Positions 34,640 through 42,461 of a stretch of DNA of 64,000 bases are shown here, piece after piece (the stretch's first letter is position 1; every line of letters starts with the position of its first letter). A model generated the notes under the pieces. That model was not told the DNA's origin. It saw nothing but the letters and a program-made list of their open reading frames with translations, and ran no database searches. The stretch is from Nitrospira_E sp052156535 (lineage in GTDB: Bacteria; Nitrospirota; Nitrospiria; Nitrospirales; UBA8639). The stretch spans positions 310,001 to 374,000 of the forward strand of contig NZ_JBQKUP010000041.1 of the NCBI RefSeq assembly GCF_052156535.1, in the 5' to 3' direction. A program made the position numbers and the translations under genes.

Positions 34640-35305
34640 CTACTGTTTCTTGGGTATGAGATAGATGTCGAAGCGGTGTTTTTTGGTTTTGATGGAGGCT
34701 TGGGGTTTGATCCCGGCGAGATACTCTGCAGAGGCCGGGCGTTTGACGACGACACGGTTTGTGGCAATCGTGAGCGCGACCTTCAGTAATTCATCGGCAT
34801 CGGTGTCCTGGCCGACGACATCCTGTACCATTCGCATGGCTTTTTTGACTAAGGCTGATTTGTCTTTTACGGGAAACATGGGATCGACATAGATGACCTC
34901 TGGTGCAAACGCCACCTGGAGCAGCGCCTGACGACTGTCGCCACAGGTGAGCGTCAGCTTGTCTTTGATGAGCGCGCCGATTTTCTCATCTGCTGCGGCG
35001 CGACGTAAGCCGTCTTCCAGGAGTGTGCCGATCATTGTCGATCGCTCGATCATATGCACGCGGCAGCCCATGGTGGCCAGCACAAAGGCGTCACGCCCCA
35101 ATCCGGCGGTGGCATCCACAATCGTCGGGCGTTTGCCTTTTTTGATGCCGACGGCTTTGCTGATGGCCTCCCCACCGGCGTGGCCATATTTTCTCCGGTA
35201 CGCGGTTTTGCCCGACACAAAGTCAATGACCACCGGCGTCATGTCCGGCGCATCCTGGTCGATCAATTGCCATTGCTGATTGTGTAATTGCAGACAATAC
35301 TTCAT
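34640..35305 (-). CDS. rsmJ: 16S rRNA (guanine1516-N2)-methyltransferase-like protein
   Basis: 221 residues from the ATG at 35305; a longer frame upstream has no start signal. Motifs of RsmJ: VDATAGLGRDAFVLATMGCR (SAM-binding motif I), VHMIERSTMIGTLLEDGL (the RSP/ERS motif), EVIYVDPMFPVKDKSALVKK (the DPMFP catalytic motif, clear and diagnostic). The enzyme methylates G1516 of 16S rRNA. It is a chromosomal housekeeping gene bounded by repeats and a ParDE module. Confidence 0.92.
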   Translation of the reverse strand: MKYCLQLHNQQWQLIDQDAPDMTPVVIDFVSGKTAYRRKYGHAGGEAISKAVGIKKGKRPTIVDATAGLGRDAFVLATMGCRVHMIERSTMIGTLLEDGLRRAAADEKIGALIKDKLTLTCGDSRQALLQVAFAPEVIYVDPMFPVKDKSALVKKAMRMVQDVVGQDTDADELLKVALTIATNRVVVKRPASAEYLAGIKPQASIKTKKHRFDIYLIPKKQ

Positions 35306-35397
35306 GTGTGTATTGACGGATTTCTTTGGAAATGATCTCAGTAGGGAGGATGGGGGAGGGGAAATTCCTGGGAAAGTGGCGGAGCAATCCAGACTGG

Positions 35398-35688
35398 TTA
35401 CATGTGGATGTCCGGATTCATACTTTGGTGGATGACTCTGGCGATCACAATCCGCTTCTTTCCCATTTTGTAAAAAATTGAGTGGGGGCCACATTCGAAC
35501 CGGAAATACTCGGGCAGAATTTCACTGCAATCTCTTCCCAATGTTGGACTGTCGGCCACCTGCAGCAGGCAATCCCTGAGCGAGAGGAAATATTCATCCG
35601 CCACATTTTGCCCGAATTGCTGGATGGAAAATTCATAGGTTCGCTGGAGGTCCTGGTCTGCCTTTTTTGAGAGTTGATACTCACTCAT
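35398..35688 (-). CDS. parE: ParE-type toxin
   Basis: 96 residues: YQLSKKADQDLQRTYEFSIQ, FGQNVADEYFLSLRDCLLQV, then YFRFECGPHSIFYKM and RIVIARVIHQSMNPDIHM, the ParE order with a C-terminal HQxMxP-type end. ParE toxins inhibit DNA gyrase. It follows the ParD-like gene with an 8-base overlap on the minus strand. Confidence 0.92.
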   Translation of the reverse strand: MSEYQLSKKADQDLQRTYEFSIQQFGQNVADEYFLSLRDCLLQVADSPTLGRDCSEILPEYFRFECGPHSIFYKMGKKRIVIARVIHQSMNPDIHM

Positions 35689-35917
35689 TGTTCACACATC
35701 GTTTTTTCACATCGTTCATAATATCCTCAACTTTCCGGCGGCTCACACCGCTGCGGTCTCCTTCAAGGAGTGCCCGTCGCAACACTTCGATCTTTTCCTG
35801 ATCCCGCCGGATCAGATGACGCACGTACTCGCTGGCGTTTGCGTATTTTCCCGTTTCAATCTGGCCCTGCACCCAGTCCTTCATGGGATCGGGGACCGAC
35901 ACATTCATCGTTGCCAT
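35681..35917 (-). CDS. parD: ParD-type antitoxin (ribbon-helix-helix)
   Basis: 78 residues from the ATG at 35917, after GGAGGCGAG; a longer start at 35956 lacks a ribosome site. MATMNVSVPDPMKDWVQGQI then GKYANASEYVRHLIRRDQEK is the ParD consensus. The tail binds ParE. Together with 35398 this is an intact type II module on the minus strand. Confidence 0.92.
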   Translation of the reverse strand: MATMNVSVPDPMKDWVQGQIETGKYANASEYVRHLIRRDQEKIEVLRRALLEGDRSGVSRRKVEDIMNDVKKRCVNNE

Positions 35918-36104
35918 AGACTCGCCTCCGTTTTTCATTTTGGCATAGATGGGCAATCCGTTCCAACCAGATATTAGGCGCAGACATCACATGTGAGGGT
36001 GAATGCTTGAGGGCCAGCAGGAATGGCGGAGAAAAATGGATGAGTGCCCGGGCAGGGAGCGGGGAGGCTCCCTGTCCGGTGGTTGCGTCAATGATGTTGA
36101 CTCA

Positions 36105-38537
36105 TCATGTTCGCTCTGCCGGCGTCCATACACGGAGGCGGAGGCTGTTGGTGACGACACTGACGGAGCTGAAGGCCATGGCCGCACTGGCCAGGATGGG
36201 GCTGAGCATGATGCCCCAGATGGGATAGAGGATGCCGGCCGCAACCGGAATGCCTACGACATTATAGATAAAGGCCCAGAATAAATTTTGCTTCATGGTT
36301 TTCATGGTCTGCCGGGCCAACTCGATGGCGGACCCGACCGCTTGCAGGTCATTGCGCATGAGAGTGATATCGCCGGCCTCGATGGCAATATCGGAGCCTG
36401 TCCCCATGGCGATACCGATGTCCGCTTGGGCGAGGGCGGGTGCGTCGTTCATGCCATCACCGACCATGGCGACGACTTCTCCTTTTGCCTGGAGCCGCCT
36501 GATTTCCGCCACCTTTCCTTCGGGAAGAACATTCGCCACGACCCGTGTGATTCCGGCCATTCGTGCTACCGCTTCTGCGGTTTGTTGATGATCCCCTGTG
36601 AGCATCGCCACCTGATACCCGAGCCGGTGCAAATGGCCGACGACGTCGCGAGAAGAGGCTTTCAGCGGGTCGGCGATGGCCACTAAGGCTGCCACGGTTC
36701 CGTCGATGGCCACATACACGGGGGTTTTTCCTTCCCTGGCAAATCGCTCCCCATCCTGCTGGATTGCGCCGGTCTGGATTTTCAATTCAGACATCAGCGC
36801 GTGGTTTCCTACGGCGATCTTGTAGCCTTCGACGATCCCCACGGCACCTCGTCCCGTCATCGCCAGAAACGCGTGCACCGGAGACAACGAATATTTCCGG
36901 GTTGCGGCATGCCGCACGATGGCCTGGCCGAGCGGATGTTCCGACGAACTTTCCAGCGAGGCGACGAGACGAAGAATCTCTTGTGCGCTGTGGGTGGTGC
37001 CGGGGGCCGGGAGAATTTCGGTGACGGCCGGTTGTCCTTCGGTGAGGGTGCCGGTTTTGTCCATGACGATGGTGGTGACCTGGCTTGCCCGTTGAAGCGC
37101 TTCTCCACCTTTGATGAGTATGCCCAGTTCGGCTCCTTTTCCGGTGGCCACCATGACGGCCGTGGGCACGGCTAATCCCATCGCACAGGGGCAGGCGATG
37201 ATCAGCACCGACACGGCGGCGACCAGAGCGCGTATGGCAGGGGCGGTATCCGCCATTACAAACCACACCATAAATGTGGCAATCGCCAGGGAGAGGACGA
37301 CGGGAACAAAGATCCCGCTGACACGGTCGGCCAGTTTTTGAATGGGTGCGCGCGATCCCTGGGCCTCACGCATGAGTTGCACAATGCGCGAGAGCACACT
37401 GTCTGTGCCCAAGGTTGTGGCGTGATACTGAAATGCCCCGGTGGTATTCATGGTGCCCCCGATCAGGCGATCGCCGGGCTGTTTGTCGACGGGCATGGAT
37501 TCTCCCGTCAGCATCGATTCGTCGACCGAGCTGGTTCCGGCGAGCAAGGTGCCATCCACCGGAATGCGTTCTCCGGGACGGACCAGCACGGTGTCTCCGG
37601 TTCGCATGTCTTCGACCGGAATCTCCCGTTCCAGGCCATCCCTGATGATCCGGGCGGTTCGTGGTTGAAGCGTCATGAGTTTTCGCAAGGCCGCCGATGT
37701 TTGGCGCTTGGCTCTGGATTCAAGCGCATTTCCTGTCAATATCAACGCGATGATCATGATGACGGCCTTGTAATAGAGTTCCGGCGCCATGCCCCGGCTC
37801 AGAAAGATCTCGGGTGCGAGAGTGGCCAGGAGGGAGAAAAGAAAGGCTGCGCCGGTGCCGACGGCCACCAGGGTATTCATGTCGGCGGAATGGTGGCGGA
37901 AGGCGGCCCAGGCCCGCGTATAAAAATGTCTGCCTGCCCAGGTCATGACGAAGACGGTCATGACGAGCAGGGTGAATGCCAGGATGTTTGGATTTATGGC
38001 ATAGAGGTCGGGGGCGAATGATGTGAGGACGGGTGTCATCCCTCTCATGATCCAGTGCATGAACGGATCGGTCACCCCACCGTGCGGGTGTGTGGGTGCG
38101 GCACTCATGAGCGGCATGGAGAGCACCATGGCAACCACCCCGAGTATTCCGCTGATCACCGCCTTGTTGCGAAATGATCGAAATTCCTCCGCCTGCTTGT
38201 GTTCCTGTTGCGCCTGCTCATCCTGGTCGGTGTGATCCGACGAATTGATCTCCGCCTCATACCCGGTCTGTGTAATGGCCTGTCTGACCGCGTCCCGTGT
38301 CGTGGTGCCGGGATCGTAAATCACCTCCGCCGATTTCAACATAAGATTGACTGAGGCCTGGATGACGCCGGGTTCCTTGTCCAGCGCGCGTTGCACGCGG
38401 ATTTGGCAGGCCGCGCAGGTCATCCCGCCGACCGAAAGACTTACCCGTCGGGTAGAGCCCATGTCAGGCGATTCGTCCCGTTTCCTCACGGTGGGATGCG
38501 ATCGTATGCTCTCTGGTTTTGCGATGACGGTGTTCAT
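36105..38537 (-). CDS. copA: Copper-exporting P1B-type ATPase
   Basis: 810 residues. One N-terminal HMA domain with GMTCAAC (Cys41, Cys44), eight membrane helices and a clear actuator TGES. The intramembrane Cys-Pro-Cys (IACPCAMGLAVPTAV, near residue 449) specifies Cu(I). The phosphorylation site DKTGTLTEGQP follows, then SEHPLGQAIVRHA and GDGMNDAPALAQADIGIAMG. It exports Cu(I) from the cytosol. Its direction matches the copZ gene 38920-39138 upstream; two inverted family-C repeats and the small membrane gene lie between. CopA probably belongs to the same regulatory unit as those genes. Confidence 0.95.
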   Translation of the reverse strand: MNTVIAKPESIRSHPTVRKRDESPDMGSTRRVSLSVGGMTCAACQIRVQRALDKEPGVIQASVNLMLKSAEVIYDPGTTTRDAVRQAITQTGYEAEINSSDHTDQDEQAQQEHKQAEEFRSFRNKAVISGILGVVAMVLSMPLMSAAPTHPHGGVTDPFMHWIMRGMTPVLTSFAPDLYAINPNILAFTLLVMTVFVMTWAGRHFYTRAWAAFRHHSADMNTLVAVGTGAAFLFSLLATLAPEIFLSRGMAPELYYKAVIMIIALILTGNALESRAKRQTSAALRKLMTLQPRTARIIRDGLEREIPVEDMRTGDTVLVRPGERIPVDGTLLAGTSSVDESMLTGESMPVDKQPGDRLIGGTMNTTGAFQYHATTLGTDSVLSRIVQLMREAQGSRAPIQKLADRVSGIFVPVVLSLAIATFMVWFVMADTAPAIRALVAAVSVLIIACPCAMGLAVPTAVMVATGKGAELGILIKGGEALQRASQVTTIVMDKTGTLTEGQPAVTEILPAPGTTHSAQEILRLVASLESSSEHPLGQAIVRHAATRKYSLSPVHAFLAMTGRGAVGIVEGYKIAVGNHALMSELKIQTGAIQQDGERFAREGKTPVYVAIDGTVAALVAIADPLKASSRDVVGHLHRLGYQVAMLTGDHQQTAEAVARMAGITRVVANVLPEGKVAEIRRLQAKGEVVAMVGDGMNDAPALAQADIGIAMGTGSDIAIEAGDITLMRNDLQAVGSAIELARQTMKTMKQNLFWAFIYNVVGIPVAAGILYPIWGIMLSPILASAAMAFSSVSVVTNSLRLRVWTPAERT

Positions 38538-38644
38538 GTCCGTTTTCCTTTTCTGTATGTTCGATGTTAATGGGTAAGATTTTTGATATCAATTTTCAGG
38601 CATGTAAAAGATCTGCACGTCCTTGCTTGGCTCCTCACCCTGCT

Positions 38645-38731
38645 GTCATCCTGAGCCGCTCGGCGAAGGATCTGTGCCCAGGTCGAAGGCCCTCAGGGTT
38701 GAGCTGGATCCTTCGTTTCACTCAGGATGAC
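38645..38731. repeat. Inverted pair of family-C repeats upstream of copA
   Basis: A plus-orientation unit (GTCATCCTGAGCC at 38645 to GATCTG at 38674) faces a minus-orientation unit (GGATCCTTCG at 38706 to GGATGAC at 38731). A transcript across the gap could form a long hairpin between the small membrane gene and copA. Confidence 0.6.
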
Positions 38732-38782
38732 AGAGTCGTTCAGAATGACACAGTCCGTGAGAGACGAGGCTTCATTTCCCTT

Positions 38783-38923
38783 TCACCTTGTGGATGATTT
38801 CCCGGTTTCTGCGGGGATCTGAATTGGCTTATCCGGCATGGCTTGGGCCATGAAAAAGTACCAATTGACCCAGGCAATGGCCGTCAGTCCACCGATGAAG
38901 ACGATCCATTCGATGGTGTTCAT
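38783..38923 (-). CDS. Small single-pass membrane protein of the copper module
   Basis: 46 residues from the ATG at 38923, which overlaps the copZ stop by four bases. MNTIEWIVFIGGLTAIAWVN is a membrane helix; it continues WYFFMAQAM and a hydrophilic tail rich in Pro, Ser and Thr (EIPAETG-type). The sequence resembles the helix that anchors some cupredoxin-like domains, but no such domain follows. Translational coupling to copZ supports a real gene and a copper-linked role. Confidence 0.7.
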   Translation of the reverse strand: MNTIEWIVFIGGLTAIAWVNWYFFMAQAMPDKPIQIPAETGKSSTR

Positions 38924-39138
38924 ACGGCCTCCATGCTGAGCCGGGCTTTGTAGCCTTCCTCCTCAATCGCGTGAATAATTTGGTCGGGTGTGATGGTCTG
39001 AGGGTAAAAGCCAAGGGTGGCCTCCCCGATTTTCACCTGATCCACCTTCACGCCCTTCAAATTGGAAAGGATGTTGGTGATACCTTGCACACAATGTCCG
39101 CAGCTCATGCCTTCAATCGTGAGTGTGAGATCTTCCAT
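38920..39138 (-). CDS. copZ: CopZ-type copper chaperone (HMA domain)
   Basis: 72 residues: LTLTIEGMSCGHCVQGITNI with the CxxC copper site GMSCGHC, and a C-terminal AIEEEGYKARL. A single HMA domain of about 70 residues delivers Cu(I) to CopA in the cytosol. It is upstream of copA on the same strand, coupled to the small membrane gene. A ribosome site GGAGG-type stretch (GGTTCCCATGG complement) is present. Confidence 0.92.
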   Translation of the reverse strand: MEDLTLTIEGMSCGHCVQGITNILSNLKGVKVDQVKIGEATLGFYPQTITPDQIIHAIEEEGYKARLSMEAV

Positions 39139-39253
39139 GGGAACCTCCGTCTGTTGAAATTGGTCTGTGTGTGGTGCATGTCCTGTTCGGTGTCCGACAT
39201 TCCCGTTTGTTTATATAGACGGAGCCCGGATTGAATTCTTACAGTGGGTGGAG

Positions 39254-39391
39254 TGTTGAAAAAGCCTGCCCTGAGTCTGGCCGAAGGGGCCGCCAGCGGC
39301 GTTCTCGCCCCTTGGCCGTGCTCACGTACTCCTCCGTACACTCCGCCCGTCCAAGTGGCTGCGGCCTTGCCGGACGGACCTTTTTGAACAC
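39254..39391 (+). repeat. Family-A dispersed repeat, copy 5 (short form)
   Basis: Starts TGTTGAAAAAGCC and carries the GGCCGCCAGCGGCGTTCTCGCC and GTGCTCACGTACTCC blocks. It ends at GGACCTTTTTGAACA without the AT-rich tail of copies 1-3. A short GTGTTGAA/TTGAACAC-type inverted end flanks it. Confidence 0.75.
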
Positions 39392-39498
39392 TCCCTATGT
39401 GTTTAACATGAATCTTCGTTACCCAACGGCGGGCCAACGCTCGCGAGCCGAGAGGTGAATGTGGGGAGTGGAAGTTTAGGGAGAAGGGGTGTTGGGGC

Positions 39499-40095
39499 TT
39501 ATTCGCAGGTGCAATTCAAGCACCCATGCTTACTGCAAATCCCGCAGGAATCTTCCAGGGACTTGCGCAAGGCCTGGCGCGCTCGATGCAAACGGACCGT
39601 GAGGTTATTGGTGGTGATGTGTAAATCCTTGGCGACGGATTGCAGCGATTCTCCGGACAAATCTATCCGGCGAATGATGTCGGCATATTCGGGTTTGAGG
39701 GTGAACACGAGGCGATCCAGACAGGCACAAATCGTCGGTTGCAGTTCATCCAGCGAAGGGACCTGATGGGTGCCCAGTGTCTCGGTCTCGACAAGAAAGG
39801 CTTGAAACCGTTTTGAGTCCGTTTCTTTGCTTCGATAATAATCAATCAGCGCATGTCGAAGGATTTGGTAGAACCAGGGGACGATCCGGTCCATCTTTTT
39901 GATGGAATGGAAATGGGCCAGGGCTTTCATGAAGCATTGTTGCAGAAGGTCTTCGGCAAAGGCGGGATTACCCAGACGGCGGGTCAGAAAGGCGTGAAAG
40001 GCTTGGCGATGATCGGTTAACTGCTTCATCACCTCATCTAGGAGGGGAGGGTGTTGGGCATCCTTTCCCATTTCAGATGTAACTTCGGTTTTCAT
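39499..40095 (-). CDS. ECF sigma factor with Cys-rich C-terminus
   Basis: 198 residues. Sigma2 region: FLTRRLGNPAFAEDLLQQCF, IKKMDRIVPWFYQILRHALI then DYYRSK. Sigma4 region: RIDLSGESLQSVAKDLHITT and NNLTVRLHRARQALRKSLED. The final 15 residues are CGICSKHGCLNCTCE, six Cys-type positions (Cys184, 187, 192, 195, 197) plus His190. CorE-type ECF factors, known from Myxococcus, sense copper through a C-terminal Cys-rich domain. Here the gene lies about 360 bases from copZ, so control of the copper genes is likely but inferred. No anti-sigma gene adjoins it. Confidence 0.88.
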   Translation of the reverse strand: MKTEVTSEMGKDAQHPPLLDEVMKQLTDHRQAFHAFLTRRLGNPAFAEDLLQQCFMKALAHFHSIKKMDRIVPWFYQILRHALIDYYRSKETDSKRFQAFLVETETLGTHQVPSLDELQPTICACLDRLVFTLKPEYADIIRRIDLSGESLQSVAKDLHITTNNLTVRLHRARQALRKSLEDSCGICSKHGCLNCTCE

Positions 40096-40317
40096 GTGCT
40101 AGTCAAGGTTGTCGTCAACCCGTTCAGGAGGGCGAGACGATAGCACGCCCGGCCGGCATTCGGGAAGGTCGGGTAGGTCTAACGGAAGAGACGACCTGGA
40201 AAATTACTTTCCATTTACGTGCCGGTGGGAATGATGACTCGAAAGGAAATGGAAAGGAAAAGGATGTCTGGTCATTCAACAGTGTGCGCGGGTTTGAATG
40301 TTTAATGACGACGGGCA

Positions 40318-40992
40318 TTACCCGGGCCACATGTGCATGATGGACACGGATGATGAACTCCCCAGGCGGGACGCTCCGGCATTGACCAACGCCACCGCAG
40401 TGATCAGGTCCCGGATGCCCCCGGCCGCCTTGACGCCCACCCGTGTTCCGACAATACTCCGCAAAAACCCCACCTCCTCAATGGTGACGTGGCGACCGGT
40501 AAATCCGGTCGACGTTTTCACATAATCGGCTCCGGCCTTTTCCACGAGTTGGCAACCTGTTTGTTGTTCTTCCTTATTTAAGAGCGATATTTCGAGTATG
40601 ACCTTGACCAGAATTTTTGATCGGGAGGTACGGCGCGCCACGTTCACGACGCCCTGGATATCGTCCAGGACGGCTCCATGATTGCCCGCTCGGAGCAAGC
40701 CAATCTGGATGACCATATCCAATTCATGCGCTCCGGCTTCGATCGCCAGTTTGGCTTCGTAGGCTTTCACATCCGGAAGCGTGTTGCCGTGAGGAAAGCC
40801 GATAACCGTGGCAATCCGGACGGGAGATCCCGTCAGACAACGCGTGGCAAACGGAACCCAGAGCGGGGCGATGCAGACCGTTCCGAACCCGAACGTCATG
40901 GCTTCTTCGCAGAGCTGTCGTATCTGGTCTTTGGTGGTTTCCGGTTTTAACGCGGTATGGTCAATAATTTTTGTGAATTCGTCGTGGGTCAT
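40318..40992 (-). CDS. deoC: Deoxyribose-phosphate aldolase
   Basis: 224 residues. Signature segments: IDHTALKPETTKDQIRQLCE, IATVIGFPHGNTLPDVKAYE, ELDMVIQIGLLRAG, KVILEISLL and the Schiff-base Lys region GADYVKTSTGFTGRHVT (Lys in YVKTSTGF). It cleaves 2-deoxyribose-5-phosphate to glyceraldehyde-3-phosphate and acetaldehyde in the cytosol. The C-terminus ends GASRLGSSSSVSIM, as in DeoC. It starts 897 bases upstream of the ECF gene's start and shares its strand. Confidence 0.95.
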   Translation of the reverse strand: MTHDEFTKIIDHTALKPETTKDQIRQLCEEAMTFGFGTVCIAPLWVPFATRCLTGSPVRIATVIGFPHGNTLPDVKAYEAKLAIEAGAHELDMVIQIGLLRAGNHGAVLDDIQGVVNVARRTSRSKILVKVILEISLLNKEEQQTGCQLVEKAGADYVKTSTGFTGRHVTIEEVGFLRSIVGTRVGVKAAGGIRDLITAVALVNAGASRLGSSSSVSIMHMWPG

Positions 40993-41112
40993 CCTGCAGG
41001 CTCCGATGAGAGTTTCGAGAGGTTGCGATGTCCCCTCCGGGAATTCGTATGACCTGACCGTGTCGTATGGGTACCCGGATCAGACAACAAATATGAGCTG
41101 ACAGGGCATTGA

Positions 41113-41376
41113 TTACAATGTCTTGCGAATGTTGTCGTAGCCTTTTTTTAGTTCGTCCAGCACCAGTCCCAGCCCGGAGGATACGGATTCGGTTGTGTGA
41201 CTGGCTTCCTTTTTGACCGCATCCATCTTAGTCTTGACGTCTTCCCATCGTGTTTCAAGTTTCGCCCATTCATCACGCGCATCCGCTTTGGCCAGGTGTA
41301 ATTTTACCTGAAGCTCGTCACGTTGGCGTTTCAGATCATCGGCAATCTTTTGCAGCTGTTCTAATGAATGCCCCAT
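41113..41376 (-). CDS. Small coiled-coil protein of unknown function
   Basis: 87 residues after AAAGGAGACATTC. Almost wholly charged helix with heptads (LEQLQKIADDLKRQRDELQV, WAKLETRWEDVKTKMDAV), no signal peptide, then a C-terminal amphipathic helix. It probably forms a coiled-coil oligomer; no family is recognised. Stands alone between deoC and a family-A repeat. Confidence 0.65.
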   Translation of the reverse strand: MGHSLEQLQKIADDLKRQRDELQVKLHLAKADARDEWAKLETRWEDVKTKMDAVKKEASHTTESVSSGLGLVLDELKKGYDNIRKTL

Positions 41377-41620
41377 GAATGTCTCCTTTCCTTAAAACTC
41401 TGCAGAACCGGTTGATGAATCTTGTACTAGATTAGCAGGAAACCGGACCGAGAGTGTACTTCGCCACAATGGCGAATCCATTCATCAGTCACCCGGCGAT
41501 TCCTTTGCGGTGCAGGGAGGCAGGAACCGTGTCGATTCCCGGGACTAGGCGAGGGAGCGTGGTACCTGGTCCGGTGAGGCGGAAATTGTTGACGGTTGAC
41601 GAGTGCGAGTGTCTGCAGGA

Positions 41621-41795
41621 TGTTGAAAAAGCATGCCCTGAGTCTGGCCGAAGGGTCCACCAGCGGCGTTCTCGCCCCTTGACCGTGCTCACGTACTTCT
41701 TTGTACGCTCCGCCCGTCCAAGCGGCTGCGGCCTTTCCTTCGTGAAACTCAGGACAGGACAGGACAGGACAGGACTGGACGGCCCTTTTTGAACC
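41621..41795 (+). repeat. Family-A dispersed repeat, copy 6, with an AGGAC microsatellite
   Basis: Starts TGTTGAAAAAGCATGCCCTG and has the CACCAGCGGCGTTCTCGCCCC block and the GTGCTCACGTACTTC block. It ends near CCCTTTTTGAAC. Five tandem AGGAC units (41751-41775) expand the CTCAGGAC site of other copies, an obvious slippage tract. Confidence 0.78.
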
Positions 41796-41802
41796 CTGCT
41801 AG

Positions 41803-42207
41803 TTAAAAAGGATCTTTTTGTGCCGTCGCGTCCTCCGTCTTTACTTCGTAGGGGACGATATCGCAGGTGCAGCCTTTGACCTTTCGGTCCACATACATGA
41901 TCCAATGTCCGTCCCGATTCACATCATGCCAGTAGAATAACGGCCATTCTTTCGTTTCGACGACCGAATTCCAATGTTCATTATATTCCGAGATGAGAAT
42001 TTGGCGGGCGGTTTTGTAATCGACGATGCCGTCTTTGCGGAGGGAATATTCTCGAATGTAGAGGCCGGTGACAATATTGATATCTTCGTCGACCAGGTAG
42101 GCCTCATCCGGTTCGGGTGGCGGCATTTCCGCTGTGACGATTTCCCCTCCAATGAGAATAAGGGCTAACACGATGGCGAATGCGTGAATGGGGATGGTCG
42201 TTCGCAT
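41803..42207 (-). CDS. Secreted protein of unknown function
   Basis: 134 residues from the ATG at 42207, after AGGAGGATGTC. The signal peptide (MRTTIPIHAFAIVLALILIG) is cut near VTAEM. The mature part is acidic with a conserved-looking IREYSLRKDGIVDYKTARQI, WHDVNRDGHWIMYVDRKVKG and CTCDIVPYE. The CTC pair might bind a metal or form a disulphide. The NRDGHWI stretch resembles a calcium-type loop, but this is weak. No family is recognised. Confidence 0.7.
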   Translation of the reverse strand: MRTTIPIHAFAIVLALILIGGEIVTAEMPPPEPDEAYLVDEDINIVTGLYIREYSLRKDGIVDYKTARQILISEYNEHWNSVVETKEWPLFYWHDVNRDGHWIMYVDRKVKGCTCDIVPYEVKTEDATAQKDPF

Positions 42208-42461
42208 GACATCCTCCTTGGCTTGAGGCCCTGAGCCCGACTCCACCTGGTGAGTGGACTTCCTCTTTGTTTTTTAGAGCAACTGGTATGCCAAAGATGA
42301 CGTGAACGGTTGGTGGTGATTCAGGGGAGGTCAACCTGTTGAGTTGAAAGGAATTCGAATGGTGGTGAAGCCGGTGTGGGGACAACGCACCCGTCAATAT
42401 TTTGTCAATGTTTTATCCCTTTATGCACAAGTTGCAAATATTTGACACCCGGCGTGGGCTC

